Shown: piece after piece, positions 26,810-36,243 of the stretch
How positions within the stretch are numbered: position 1 is the stretch's first letter
Layout of the letters: every line of letters starts with the position of its first letter
DNA from: Rhodoblastus sp963804045
Lineage (GTDB): Bacteria > Pseudomonadota > Alphaproteobacteria > Rhizobiales > Beijerinckiaceae
Reading direction: 5' to 3'
Length of the DNA: 64,000 nt
Assembly: GCA_963804045.1 (NCBI GenBank)
Contig: CAWDOR010000035.1
Coordinates: 65,239-129,238, forward strand
Translations under genes and position numbers: made by a program
Notes under the pieces: model-generated
What the model saw: the letters and a program-made list of their open reading frames with translations, nothing else
What the model was told of the DNA's origin: nothing
The model's database searches: none

Positions 26810-28681
26810 TCAGCTGCATTCTGCAGCCGATCCCGAAACCGAGGCGGGCGGCAATGCGCCGTCCGCGTCCACGATCAAGCCGGGGTTGTCCTTGGCGGCT
26901 TCGCTGTTCGACCGCTCCGTTTCAAACACCCGCTCCCAGAAGGCCCGGTTGGTATATTCAGGCAGCGCGTCGCGATATCTCCGTTTCAGCTTATCGAATG
27001 AACGATGGAATATCCACACCGTCGTCAGGAATTCGCGGGCTTCATCGATAAACCGCCGTCGATCGACTTCCAAAACGAAGCCGACATGCAGCGGTTCGTG
27101 CTCATAATGGATGTAGCGATAGCGATAGGTCTGGGCCTGGTCGGCGCCATACCCCTTGGGTTGAAACATCGCCTTTTTTTTCTTCCACAACACCGAAGGA
27201 AGAAGCTGTCCGTTGCATGTGGCCTTCCGAATGAAGGTTTTCAGAACCGACGCCTTCTTGGCGCGCGGGTAGCAAACATCCTTGCTTCGCTCGATCGGAG
27301 CAAGTTTCTCGACTTTCATGTAATTGGCGAGGCTTTTGCGGACTTCGTCCATGTCGAGGTTATCGACAAAAAACGTGGGTCCCTGCATCACGTGCCGTAA
27401 AGCCAGTGTAAAGATGTGCGCGGAATCGTAATGATACGAATAGGCGGCGTCCTTGAACCAGCGCTTCATTGTCCGGAAATAATATTTGAAAGGCTTCTCC
27501 GTCACGGACATCAGCATGACAAGCGTGGCTCTTGCCCAGAGGTAGCGGGTCATTGGCGATTCCTTGTACCAGAAGTCCTCTCCCCAGCACGCGATCCCAT
27601 TCATTGTGACGATATGGAAATCGTTCATCAGGCTGAACAAGACGTCGTCGCCACGCACGAAGAATGGAAAAGGATAGTGCTTGAATTCCTTCAATGAAAA
27701 GCCAAAAAACCACCAGCCGCCGTAGTTCACGTCGCGATTCCGGCGCTCGAGCTCGAGCAAGTGCTTGATGTCGCGCGTGTCCAGTCCGCTTTTGACTGGG
27801 TGATAGCTCCCATCGAAAGTCGCGCCGACTTCGTGGGTGCGAAAAGGCTCCAATTCGCGGAGAAGACTTCCGGCGACGGCGATATTCGATTTGGTCGCAT
27901 AGCCGAGGAGCGCATAGGCGCGCCTCAGAGATTCGATTTCGCAGGAGGCGTCGTCATCCATGAACAGGCAATGGGTGAATTCGCCTTGGTCTTCCAGATG
28001 CATCAGGCCGCGACAGAACCCGCCGGAGCCGCCGACATTCCTGTTGGGGATCAAGGTGACGTCCCTGGCCTCTTCGTCCGTGATGGTCTGGGAGTTGTCG
28101 ACGACGATCAGTTCGATGCGACCGCTGTAATCGGGATCGGCAAGCAGGCCGTCGCGAATCCGCCCGATGGCCGGCAGGACCCAGTTTTTACGATTGAAAT
28201 GGGTGATGACCACGCCCAGTTTCACATCGCGAACGGGCGGCGTCGATGTCGCGAAAAAGCCGCCGGAGAAGACACAGCCATCGTCGCGGGCGACCAGTTC
28301 GAAATAGAGCATGCCTGTTCCGAGTCCGGACCAGAACGGAAGCGGGAAATTCCGTGCTAAGCCTTCGGTCAATTCGACCGCGATCTCGTCGAGCCAGGCC
28401 TGGGGCGCGGCGATGCGATGCACGCCGAAGCGCAGCAGGAAACGCCCGGAACCCCGCAAGACAAGAAAAAGGTCGTCGATCTGACATTCGCGCTTCCACG
28501 TCTCGACGGAGACCGAGTTGAAAAATGTGTCGAAACTCATTGCGGAATTGCGGTCGATCACGATCTGTCCCGTCTTCAACTCGAAACGATAAGACGAGCC
28601 GTACGGACGCGCGTACATTTCCACGGGCGCCGAAAAAGCGATGCTGGGTGTGACCAGGGTTTGCAACTTGAAAAGAGTCAT
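26810..28681 (-). CDS. Family 2 glycosyltransferase, galactofuranosyltransferase (GlfT2)-like
   Basis: 623 residues. Residues 1-150 are a beta-rich N-terminal domain; about 155-420 form a GT-A domain (VVITHFNRKNWVLPAI, NVGGSGGFCRGL, the FMDDDAS metal site, GWWFFGFSL and FFVRGDDVLFSL); the rest is a helical C-terminal region. This domain order matches mycobacterial GlfT2 and its homologues, which add galactofuranose to surface glycans. The ATG at 28681 follows AAGGAATT. With the next gene it suggests synthesis of a furanose-containing surface polysaccharide, but sugar specificity is inferred only. Confidence 0.85.
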   Translation of the reverse strand: MTLFKLQTLVTPSIAFSAPVEMYARPYGSSYRFELKTGQIVIDRNSAMSFDTFFNSVSVETWKRECQIDDLFLVLRGSGRFLLRFGVHRIAAPQAWLDEIAVELTEGLARNFPLPFWSGLGTGMLYFELVARDDGCVFSGGFFATSTPPVRDVKLGVVITHFNRKNWVLPAIGRIRDGLLADPDYSGRIELIVVDNSQTITDEEARDVTLIPNRNVGGSGGFCRGLMHLEDQGEFTHCLFMDDDASCEIESLRRAYALLGYATKSNIAVAGSLLRELEPFRTHEVGATFDGSYHPVKSGLDTRDIKHLLELERRNRDVNYGGWWFFGFSLKEFKHYPFPFFVRGDDVLFSLMNDFHIVTMNGIACWGEDFWYKESPMTRYLWARATLVMLMSVTEKPFKYYFRTMKRWFKDAAYSYHYDSAHIFTLALRHVMQGPTFFVDNLDMDEVRKSLANYMKVEKLAPIERSKDVCYPRAKKASVLKTFIRKATCNGQLLPSVLWKKKKAMFQPKGYGADQAQTYRYRYIHYEHEPLHVGFVLEVDRRRFIDEAREFLTTVWIFHRSFDKLKRRYRDALPEYTNRAFWERVFETERSNSEAAKDNPGLIVDADGALPPASVSGSAAECS

Positions 28682-28869
28682 CGGTAATTCCTTTTTATTG
28701 GGTTAGCCAACGTGCGGCGCCACGGCGCGCAAAGTCATGGGGAGTATATCAGCTTGGAGTTCGTTCAGCCGATTTTTGATAAGGCCCGCGCCTGCCGATC
28801 GGCGTCCGTCATTCCGGCGATGTCCAGGCCTCTCGGCACGGTTTCCCTGCGCCCCGCGCGCGGCGCGGC

Positions 28870-30321
28870 TCACGGCCCTTCGGGCAGCCAGCACCAGGGC
28901 GCGCTGGCGCGCCAGGTCGAGCCGGTGGTCCAGCGCAGCGTCGCCCTGGCCTCCAGGCCGCAGGCGGTCGTCGATAGCAGTGCGGGGGAGGGAGCGTCGC
29001 CCCTGGGTTTTAGCCAAGCGAAATTGGCCGCTAGCAGTCGAGTGGACAGCGCCCCCGGCTTGGCCTTGTTTTGAATGTCCCGCAGGATTTCCCTGTCGGA
29101 AAATTCATTCACGGCCTCCGCTTTGCTGTAATATTGAATGACTCCCAATTCGCCATCGATATGGAAATGATCGCCCGTGAAGACGCGATTGATGTCTTCG
29201 GCGATTTTTCTGTACTGCGCCGTGGTTCCCCAATTGCTATGGATCGGCATTTGCCCGTCGCGCAAGGCGGCGGAGGCGGAGATCAGGGCGCCGGTCATGG
29301 CGACGGCCGCGAGAACGGCAAGTGCGACGGCGCGCGGCCATCCGCCGGAAGGCGTCACGAGAAACAGCGCCAGCGAACCGAGCAGGGTCGTCGCGGCGCA
29401 TTCCCAACCATAATACCAATGATAGGGCGGAACGCGCATCAGGCTGTAGGCGAGAAAGTGGAGCGCGCCGCCCAGGCCGGCGAGCAGGCCGAGCAGGAGG
29501 ATGGCGCGCGGCGGCCGGGGCGCCCTGGCGGCGAAGGGCAGGGCGCACAACAGCAGGGGCAGCAGGGCGAAGGAGGCGGCGGTCGCCCACGGATAGACCC
29601 GCGCGTAAAGCGCCAAGCCATTGAGGAAATGATATTCGCCCCAAGCGCTCTGGCCTCTTTTGATGAAATAGGTGTCGGGGAGCAGGGAGCCGAGCTCAAT
29701 CCAGGAAAAAGCCAGCCAGACCGCCACGACGCTCGCCGCCACGGAGAAAAATTTGAGCGCCCCGGACGGCGAGCGCGCGGCGATCCAGGCCAGCGCCAGG
29801 ACGACGGCCAGCCCGCCATCCGCCCGCGTCAGGATCAGCGCGGCGGCGCAGAGGCCCGCGACGATATAATCCTCGGCGTCGAGCGTCACGCAAAGCAGCA
29901 GAAGAAGAGCGATGAACAGATAGGTTTCCAACCCGGAGGTTGAAAGCAGCAGCGGATTGACGATCAGTAAAATCGTGGCGAAGCCGGGCCAGGCCGCGAT
30001 CCGGCTGTCGCGGCCGATCTGCTTCAGACAGAAGAAAATGACGCCGATTTCCAGCAGGTTGAACGGGATTTGCGCTTGCAGGGGAGTCAGGCCGTCGCGG
30101 CTCAGCAATGCGAGAATCATGACATTGAGCGGAGAGGTCGCCGCATTGGAGACGAATCCGGGATGCATTCCCCAAACGCCTGAAGTCGCCAGCGTTTTGG
30201 CATAGGAAAAGGTGATGAAGGCGTCGTCGATATAAATTCCGTAAACCAGAAACGTGAACAAAAACGCCGCCAAAATGCAGGCCACGTCAAAGATGCTTGA
30301 TTTTGTGGTTGAAAGCGTCAT
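28870..30321 (-). CDS. Integral membrane GT-C type glycosyltransferase
   Basis: 483 residues with about ten to eleven hydrophobic segments and a large C-terminal soluble part. The first extramembrane loop carries IDDAFITFSYAKTLATSG, the paired-Asp motif of GT-C enzymes, followed by the ATSPL and SGLETYLFIALL pattern found in AftB-like arabinofuranosyltransferases. Such enzymes use polyprenyl-phosphate sugars on the periplasmic side. It lies upstream of the GlfT2-like gene on the same strand, 188 bases apart. The acceptor and sugar are unknown. Confidence 0.75.
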   Translation of the reverse strand: MTLSTTKSSIFDVACILAAFLFTFLVYGIYIDDAFITFSYAKTLATSGVWGMHPGFVSNAATSPLNVMILALLSRDGLTPLQAQIPFNLLEIGVIFFCLKQIGRDSRIAAWPGFATILLIVNPLLLSTSGLETYLFIALLLLLCVTLDAEDYIVAGLCAAALILTRADGGLAVVLALAWIAARSPSGALKFFSVAASVVAVWLAFSWIELGSLLPDTYFIKRGQSAWGEYHFLNGLALYARVYPWATAASFALLPLLLCALPFAARAPRPPRAILLLGLLAGLGGALHFLAYSLMRVPPYHWYYGWECAATTLLGSLALFLVTPSGGWPRAVALAVLAAVAMTGALISASAALRDGQMPIHSNWGTTAQYRKIAEDINRVFTGDHFHIDGELGVIQYYSKAEAVNEFSDREILRDIQNKAKPGALSTRLLAANFAWLKPRGDAPSPALLSTTACGLEARATLRWTTGSTWRASAPWCWLPEGP

Positions 30322-30970
30322 GGCCTTGCCGAAAGAAGAGGTTGTCGATGCGTGGCGATGTGAATCTGAACTATAGAAAATTTGTCGATGACGCTCACTT
30401 AGGCCGGGCTTTTAGTTGTGAGGGTTCGCCCCATTATGCGATGGGCGTCGCTTTTTCGGCGGTTTTCTGCCGCAGTCAAATGAGCTCGCCTTCTAAAAGC
30501 TTAGGCTCAATTTGTCAAAGCCGCGCCGCGGCCATCGCCACGCAACCGGCGCATAACATAATGCAATCTTGCAGTTTTCCGCTTAAGCCGGCTCCACGTC
30601 TGCAGGCGTTTTTGCACGACGAGTCGCTTCATGAATGATTTGTGCGTGGCCTTTGTGCCAAAATCCATTGCCTTCACGCAGCGCCCCAGGGCCTTTTTCA
30701 AGATCGCCTGGCGCGGCGCATTGCGGCAATTGCACACATTCGGTTTCTACCGATTCTGGCTGAACTCCGATCTGCGGACCGAAGCCGACGGATGCTGAGG
30801 ACGAGCCGGGCCAAGTCCACGCGATCGTCTGCCTGTGGGCTCGTCGCATCGACGCGGCGACCCCGCTGCGGGCGCCGCCCGCATTGGACCATTGCCGAAT
30901 AAAGCCAAACTGGCGCCCGGCGCCGCGCCGCAGTATAAGGGGCCGACCAACGTATGAGACGGACGCCCGG
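30322..30970. other. 649-base intergenic region with a gene remnant
   Basis: This separates two divergent transcription units. No complete gene was found. It holds the 55-codon DUF898-like fragment (30631-30798), and presumably the promoters of the GT-C gene and of the mutase gene. Confidence 0.5.
30631..30798 (+). pseudogene. DUF898 (YjgN-like) fragment
   Basis: A 55-codon frame contains RAFFKIAWRGALRQLHTFGF followed by YRFWLNSDLR. This closely resembles the N-terminal conserved segment of DUF898 membrane proteins (FFxIxxRxxLLxLxTxGxYRFW). It then stops, whereas the family has several hundred more residues. There is no good ribosome binding site. It is best explained as the remnant of a deleted gene; a functional micropeptide is possible but unlikely. 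Confidence 0.45.
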
Positions 30971-33130
30971 ATGACCCGTATTCCCGATTTCTCCACCCTC
31001 GCCCTCGACACCACCGTTAGCGCGCCGGCCCCGGCTTTTTCGTCCGAGTCCTGGCTGACGCCGGAGGATATCGCGGTCAAGAGCGTCTATGGCCCTGACG
31101 ACGTCGAGGGCCTGCCGGCGGTGGATTCTTTTCCCGGCGCCGCGCCGTTTTTGCGCGGCCCTTACCCGACGATGTATGTGAACCAGCCCTGGACCGTGCG
31201 CCAATACGCCGGCTTCTCGACGGCGGAGGATTCCAACGCCTTTTACCGCCGCAATCTGGCGGCGGGCCAGAAGGGCCTGTCGGTAGCCTTCGATCTCGCC
31301 ACGCATCGCGGCTATGATTCCGACCATCCGCGCGTTGGCGGCGATGTCGGCATGGCCGGCGTGGCCATCGATTCCATCTATGACATGCGCACGCTGTTCT
31401 CGGGCATTCCGCTCGACCAGATGTCGGTGTCCATGACCATGAACGGCGCGGTTCTGCCCGTTCTCGCGCTCTATATTGTCGCGGCGGAAGAGCAGGGCGT
31501 GCCGGCGGCGAAATTGTCGGGCACGATCCAGAACGATATTCTCAAAGAATTCATGGTGCGCAACACCTATATCTACCCGCCCAAGGCGTCGATGCGCATC
31601 ATCTCCGATATTTTCGCCTATACGTCGCAGAATATGCCGAAGTTCAACTCCATCTCCATTTCCGGCTATCATATGCAGGAAGCCGGGGCGACCCAGGATC
31701 TGGAGCTGGCCTATACGCTCGCTGACGGCGTCGAATATTTGCGCGCGGGCATCGCTGCTGGGCTGACAGTCGATCAATTCGCGCCTCGCCTGTCGTTCTT
31801 CTGGGCGATCGGCATGAATTTCTTCATGGAGGTGGCCAAATTGCGCGCCGCCCGGCTGCTCTGGGCCAATTTGGTCAAGACCTTCGAGCCCAAGTCGGAA
31901 AAGAGCCTGCCGTTGCGCACCCACAGCCAGACCTCGGGTTGGTCGCTGACCGCGCAGGATGTTTTCAATAATGTCATCCGCACGCAGATCGAGGCCATGG
32001 CGGCGACGCAGGGCCACACCCAGTCGCTGCACACCAATGCGCTCGACGAGGCGCTGGCGCTGCCGACCGATTTTTCGGCGCGCATCGCCCGCAACACCCA
32101 GCTTTTCCTCCAGCAGGAATCCGGCACGACCAAGATCATCGATCCCTGGGGCGGCTCCTATTATGTCGAAAAGCTCACGGCCGAACTGACGCAAAAGGCC
32201 TGGGCGCATATTCAGGAAGTCGAGGCCCTTGGCGGCATGTCCAAGGCCATCGAGGCCGGCATTCCCAAGCTGCGCATCGAGGAGGCCGCGGCCAAGACCC
32301 AGGCGCGCATCGATTCCCGCAAGCAATCGGTGATCGGCGTCAATAAATATCGCCCCACCGACGAAAAGCCCATCGACGTCCTCAAGGTCGACAATTCATC
32401 TGTGCGCGCCCAGCAGTTGGAAAAACTCAAGCGCCTGCGCGCCGAACGCAACGAGGCGGAAACCCAGGCGAAACTCGACGCGCTGACCGAAGGCGCCAAG
32501 ACCGGCGCCAATCTGCTGGCGCTGGCCATCGACGCGGCGCGCGCGAAAGCCACGGTCGGCGAAATTTCCTATGCGCTGGAAAAGGTGTTTGGCCGGCATC
32601 GCGCCGAGATCAAGAGCATTTCAGGCGTTTACAAGCGGGAGGCGGGCGTGAATTCCAGCGCGGTCACTTCGGTGCAGGCTCAGGTCGAGGCATTCGTCGA
32701 GAACGACGGCCGCCGCCCGCGCATTCTCGTCGCCAAGGTCGGCCAGGACGGTCATGACCGTGGCCAGAAGGTGATCGCCTCGGCCTTCGCCGATCTCGGT
32801 TTTGACGTGGACATTGGGCCGCTGTTCGCCACCCCGGACGAGGCGGCGCGCCAGGCGGTAGAAAACGACGTGCATATCGTCGGCATTTCCTCGCTGGCGG
32901 CGGGCCATCTGACTCTCGTGCCGGAGCTCAAGGCCGCGCTAGAGAAGGAAGGCCGCGGCGACATCATGATCGTCGTCGGCGGCGTCATCCCGCCGCAGGA
33001 TTTCGACGCGCTTTATAAAGCGGGCGCGGCGGCGATCTTCCCGCCGGGCACAGTGATCGCGGAAGCGGCGGGCAAATTGATCGACCAGTTGAACGATCGT
33101 CTCGGCTATTCCAAAGCCGCCGCCGAATGA
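30971..33130 (+). CDS. Methylmalonyl-CoA mutase
   Basis: 719 residues from the ATG at 30971. It is a full-length adenosylcobalamin-dependent mutase: the catalytic TIM barrel (GPYPTMYVNQPWTVRQYAGF near residue 60, then SFFWAIGMNFFMEVAKLRAA and RTHSQTSGWSLTAQD) and a C-terminal B12-binding domain with GQDGHDRG (cobalt-ligand His595) and VGGVIPPQD. It interconverts methylmalonyl-CoA and succinyl-CoA in propionate metabolism or the ethylmalonyl-CoA pathway. A GNAT gene overlaps its stop codon. No small subunit or MeaB chaperone gene is in the window. Confidence 0.97.
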   Translation: MTRIPDFSTLALDTTVSAPAPAFSSESWLTPEDIAVKSVYGPDDVEGLPAVDSFPGAAPFLRGPYPTMYVNQPWTVRQYAGFSTAEDSNAFYRRNLAAGQKGLSVAFDLATHRGYDSDHPRVGGDVGMAGVAIDSIYDMRTLFSGIPLDQMSVSMTMNGAVLPVLALYIVAAEEQGVPAAKLSGTIQNDILKEFMVRNTYIYPPKASMRIISDIFAYTSQNMPKFNSISISGYHMQEAGATQDLELAYTLADGVEYLRAGIAAGLTVDQFAPRLSFFWAIGMNFFMEVAKLRAARLLWANLVKTFEPKSEKSLPLRTHSQTSGWSLTAQDVFNNVIRTQIEAMAATQGHTQSLHTNALDEALALPTDFSARIARNTQLFLQQESGTTKIIDPWGGSYYVEKLTAELTQKAWAHIQEVEALGGMSKAIEAGIPKLRIEEAAAKTQARIDSRKQSVIGVNKYRPTDEKPIDVLKVDNSSVRAQQLEKLKRLRAERNEAETQAKLDALTEGAKTGANLLALAIDAARAKATVGEISYALEKVFGRHRAEIKSISGVYKREAGVNSSAVTSVQAQVEAFVENDGRRPRILVAKVGQDGHDRGQKVIASAFADLGFDVDIGPLFATPDEAARQAVENDVHIVGISSLAAGHLTLVPELKAALEKEGRGDIMIVVGGVIPPQDFDALYKAGAAAIFPPGTVIAEAAGKLIDQLNDRLGYSKAAAE

Positions 33131-33591
33131 GCGACGCCGCCGGCCTGCCGGACGAGGATGAATTCACCGTCGCATCGGAAAATCCCCCCGATGACGCGGC
33201 GCAAATCATTCTGATGAGCGGCTTGGTGGAATTCAACGAGAGCCGGGTTGGCCCCGACCCGGTGCGCGACCCGGAAAATCACGTTTGCATCGTGATCCGC
33301 GACCGCGCCGGCAAAGTGCGTGGCGGCGCGCAGGGCGTGGCGGTCGGCGCCTGGTTGGCGCTGGATCTGGTCTGGGTCGAGGAAGCTTTTCGCCAGCACG
33401 GGCTGGGCTCGCGCCTGCTGAACGAAGCCGAGGTCGAGGGGCGTCGGCGCGGCTGCAAATGGGCTGTTTTAGCGACCTTCGACTATCAGGCCCCCGGATT
33501 TTATTCCCGGCGCGGCTATGTCGAATATGCCCGCATGGAGGATTTTCCCTGGGGCCACACCCGCTATCAGCTCAGGAAAGCGTTGGCGTGA
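33127..33591 (+). CDS. GNAT family N-acetyltransferase
   Basis: 154 residues; its ATG overlaps the mutase stop codon (ATGA at 33127), so the two are translationally coupled. The acetyl-CoA site is visible as VWVEEAFRQHGLGSRLLNEA (with the family's RxxGxG/A pattern as RQHGLG), followed by the C-terminal FYSRRGYVE. The substrate is unknown. The coupling to methylmalonyl-CoA mutase may reflect a shared operon without shared function. Confidence 0.85.
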   Translation: MSDAAGLPDEDEFTVASENPPDDAAQIILMSGLVEFNESRVGPDPVRDPENHVCIVIRDRAGKVRGGAQGVAVGAWLALDLVWVEEAFRQHGLGSRLLNEAEVEGRRRGCKWAVLATFDYQAPGFYSRRGYVEYARMEDFPWGHTRYQLRKALA

Positions 33592-33615
33592 TCGCTGTTC
33601 CTGCCGGGGGTGGGA

Positions 33616-33942
33616 TCAGCGGGCTTTGCTATCGTAGTCGCTATTGGCCCCCGAGGCCTTCCTGCGCCGGCCATCGGAAGGAAATGGCAGGATCGACGCT
33701 TCCATCATTGGGCTCTGGGTCTGCGGGACGGCAAAAAAACTACTGATCGGCACGGAAAAAATCCGGCTTATGGCCGCCAAGATCCGGGCCTCGATCCGCT
33801 CCGCGCCGCTCTCGAAACGCAGCAGCCTGCCCTCGGAAACTTCGAGCCGCGCCGCTATGCGGGCGCTGTCCAACCCATGTTGCAACCTGAGTTCGCGAAG
33901 ACGCGCGCCGACGGCGACATCAATAGGTGATTTGATAGCCAT
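33616..33942 (-). CDS. XRE-type helix-turn-helix regulator
   Basis: 108 residues from the ATG at 33942 (GGAGCG upstream). Residues 8-62 form a Cro/C1-type HTH (VGARLRELRLQHGLDSARIA, then the recognition helix VSEGRLLRFESGAERI), as in phage and SinR-like repressors. The C-terminal 40 residues are polar and unstructured-looking. It converges on the mutase/GNAT operon. The target is unknown. Confidence 0.8.
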   Translation of the reverse strand: MAIKSPIDVAVGARLRELRLQHGLDSARIAARLEVSEGRLLRFESGAERIEARILAAISRIFSVPISSFFAVPQTQSPMMEASILPFPSDGRRRKASGANSDYDSKAR

Positions 33943-34020
33943 TACGCTCCGCCCCACGCCTGCGCCGGCGATCAATATAGACCGATTGCCTCCGCAAGCC
34001 GTCAAATATGACGTCTAATA

Positions 34021-34136
34021 CGAAGCTTTCCCTGCGGCAATGGGGGTCATTACGTAGTTATGGGTTTCGCGGGACTCGTCTGGCGCTCGGCTGAGTTGTC
34101 GCTTCGGAACTCACACCTTCGGCGAGGGAAGCTTCG
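34021..34136. repeat. 116-bp segment bounded by imperfect inverted repeats
   Basis: CGAAGCTTTCCCTGC (34021-34035) is complementary, with a one-base slip and one mismatch, to GCGAGGGAAGCTTCG (34122-34136). Inside it, TGAGTT/AACTCA (34092-34113) can form a second stem. No gene lies within. It could be a miniature inverted-repeat element or a structured RNA region; sequence alone does not decide. Confidence 0.35.
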
Positions 34137-34151
34137 AACAGCGAATGGCGG

Positions 34152-34346
34152 CTAAGCCACCGCCTCGCCCCCGCCGCCGTTTTTCTCCAATTCCGCCAGC
34201 CTTTCGATCAGACTGTCACGCGCGCGCGCTGCATGTTCAATGGCGCGCATAAGAGCCTCTTTGTCATTCGCCTCCTGGACTTCGGCGAGGGCGTAATGAA
34301 GATCGATCAGGGCGCATTCAACCAGCGCGTTGGTGGTGCGGGACAT
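34152..34346 (-). CDS. Small hypothetical helical protein
   Basis: 64 residues from the ATG at 34346, preceded by a strong GGGAGGAGG. The sequence is mostly alpha-helical and charged (ALIDLHYALAEVQEANDKEA, then HAARARDSLIERLAELEKNG), with possible coiled-coil character and a Gly-rich tail. No family is recognised. The good start signal and stand-alone position with an AT-rich leader support a real small gene. Confidence 0.6.
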   Translation of the reverse strand: MSRTTNALVECALIDLHYALAEVQEANDKEALMRAIEHAARARDSLIERLAELEKNGGGGEAVA

Positions 34347-34477
34347 GGCCTCCTCCCAGTTTATTATTTTTTTTATTTCCAACCACAATTGTAAATGAAA
34401 ACTCATTTTTGCAATTGACCTAGAGCAATATACAACTTTCGCGAGTTGTTTTGCGACATCGTCTTTCGTCGCATGGC

Positions 34478-35059
34478 CTAGAAATTGTGGCCATCGATCG
34501 CCTCATGCCTTGCAAATTCGGCGAAGCCCGCCAGTTGTTTGCTCAAAAACGCCTTGGTTCCCTCGTCGGACAGATCGCCGGTGGCGGGATCGCATTTGCC
34601 ATAGGCGCCGCCGACCATGGCCTCTGGGACATTCATCACGCGAGCGTCGAGGAAGACGAAAACCTGACGCAAATGATATTGCATGCGGGCGCCGCCGAGC
34701 GCGCCGGGCGAGGCGCTTTGCAGCAGCACGGGCTTGCCCTTGAACGGCGTCTTGGGCAGACGCGACAGCCAGTCGAGCGCATTTTTCAGCACGCCGGGAA
34801 TGGAATAATTATATTCCGGCGAGACGATAATGACCCCGTCGGCGCCCAGAATCGCCGCGCCCATTTCGCTCACGGCGCGAGGAAACTCCCGGGCTTGCAG
34901 ATCGGCGTCATAAAGCGGAAAATCGCCGACCGAGCCGAGCGCGGAAACCTTCACGCCCTCCGGCGCCAGAGCGGGCAGGGCGCGGGCTATGCCGGCGTTG
35001 ACGGAGGCCTTGCGCAAACTGCCGACCAGAGTGACGAAATGCAAAGTCTTGGGGGACAT
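34478..35059 (-). CDS. NADPH-dependent FMN reductase
   Basis: 193 residues from the ATG at 35059 (AGGAG upstream). The flavodoxin-like fold is shown by LVGSLRKASVNAGIARALP (FMN phosphate loop GSLRxxSxN), DGVIIVSPEYNYSIPGVLKN (flavin-binding SPEYN motif) and KPVLLQSASPGALGG. These enzymes reduce FMN, quinones or chromate using NAD(P)H. It lies next to the patatin gene on the same strand, 59 bases downstream of it. Confidence 0.93.
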   Translation of the reverse strand: MSPKTLHFVTLVGSLRKASVNAGIARALPALAPEGVKVSALGSVGDFPLYDADLQAREFPRAVSEMGAAILGADGVIIVSPEYNYSIPGVLKNALDWLSRLPKTPFKGKPVLLQSASPGALGGARMQYHLRQVFVFLDARVMNVPEAMVGGAYGKCDPATGDLSDEGTKAFLSKQLAGFAEFARHEAIDGHNF

Positions 35060-35118
35060 GCCGAACTCCTGTCGCCTCGCAACAACGTTCGATCCGCCTA
35101 AAGGTTCTGCTTGCGTCT

Positions 35119-36087
35119 TCAATTCACGCCTTGCGAAATCCAGCCTTCCGCGGCGGCGCGGCCGGCGTCGCGCAATTTGCTGACGAAGGCCCAGCTCAGA
35201 TTGGCCGCGCTCTCGTCGGCCATCACGCCGATCTCATTTTCCGCCGAGAGGCGGTCGAGCCGCAGTTGCGCCCATTTGCCCGAGGCGTCGCCAGCCGCGC
35301 AAAGCGGCGCGAGCAGGCGGATGGCGTCGATTTCGCGGTCGAGCGAGGAGGAGAAATTGATCTGGTCGATCCGCCTTTCGATTTCCTGTCGGCTGCGCGG
35401 AAAACCTTCCGAGCGTTTCGGCGCGATCTGCACGATCAGCACATTGCTCGCCTCGGTCTCGACCACCAGCGGCGTCAGCGGCGGATTGGCGACATAGCCG
35501 CCGTCCCAGAAAAATTCGCCGCCGATTTCGACGCTGTGATGCAGCAGCGGCAGGCAGGCCGAGGCCAGCACGCAATCGATGCTCATTTCCGCACGGGAAA
35601 AAATTCGCAGGGAGGCGTCGGACACGCGCGTCGCGCCGATCAGCAGTTTCGGCCCCGCCGTCTCGCGGAGCCGCTCGAAATCCACATGGCTTTCCAGCAT
35701 CTGCCGCAAAGGGTTGAGATCGAAGGGATTGAACTGATAGGGCGTCAGCGCCCGCGCCAGCATGTCCAGCGGCAGCCGCGCCACTTTCGGCAGGAACAGC
35801 GATTGCTGGCTGACATGGGTCCAGAAATGGTCGAGATTTTTCCGCGCGCCGTCGCGGCCGCCGGCGGCGAGGCCTGAGGCGAGCAGCACCGCATTGACGG
35901 CGCCGGCGCTGGCGCCCGACAGCGCGTCCAGTTCGATGCTGTCTTCCTCCAGCAGCCGGTCGAGCGCGCCCCAGGTGAAGGCGCCGAAGGAGCCGCCGCC
36001 CTGCAGGGCCAGCGCCAGCCGGCGTGGCGGCCAGGGCCGGCGCTCGCGTTGCGGTTTCAGCTCCAATGAGGCCTTGAGAAATTCCAC
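35119..36087 (-). CDS. Patatin-like phospholipase
   Basis: 322 residues with a GTG start at 36087 (TTGGAG upstream). The oxyanion loop GGGSFGAF, the nucleophile Ser60 in GASAG and the catalytic Asp195 in DGGYVANPP form the patatin Ser-Asp dyad. There is no signal peptide, so it may act in the cytoplasm or be secreted by another route. Expected activity is lipid acyl hydrolysis (phospholipase A type). Confidence 0.92.
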   Translation of the reverse strand: MEFLKASLELKPQRERRPWPPRRLALALQGGGSFGAFTWGALDRLLEEDSIELDALSGASAGAVNAVLLASGLAAGGRDGARKNLDHFWTHVSQQSLFLPKVARLPLDMLARALTPYQFNPFDLNPLRQMLESHVDFERLRETAGPKLLIGATRVSDASLRIFSRAEMSIDCVLASACLPLLHHSVEIGGEFFWDGGYVANPPLTPLVVETEASNVLIVQIAPKRSEGFPRSRQEIERRIDQINFSSSLDREIDAIRLLAPLCAAGDASGKWAQLRLDRLSAENEIGVMADESAANLSWAFVSKLRDAGRAAAEGWISQGVN

Positions 36088-36243
36088 GGGTGCGCTCCAA
36101 TGCGCGCAGCATGGGCTGGGCGGCGCCGCCTGGCAAGCGCGACGACCGCCTTTTCCGATTTGATGGAATCGAAGCGGGGCTCCAGATTCAAGTTTTAATG
36201 CATTTTTTCACGCGAGCCGGTATCCGTTTCTCTTGAAAACGCT

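Noticed and set aside
34092..34113. Terminator for the small protein at 34152-34346
   Set aside because: The 6-base stem has a 10-base loop and no T run on the minus strand.
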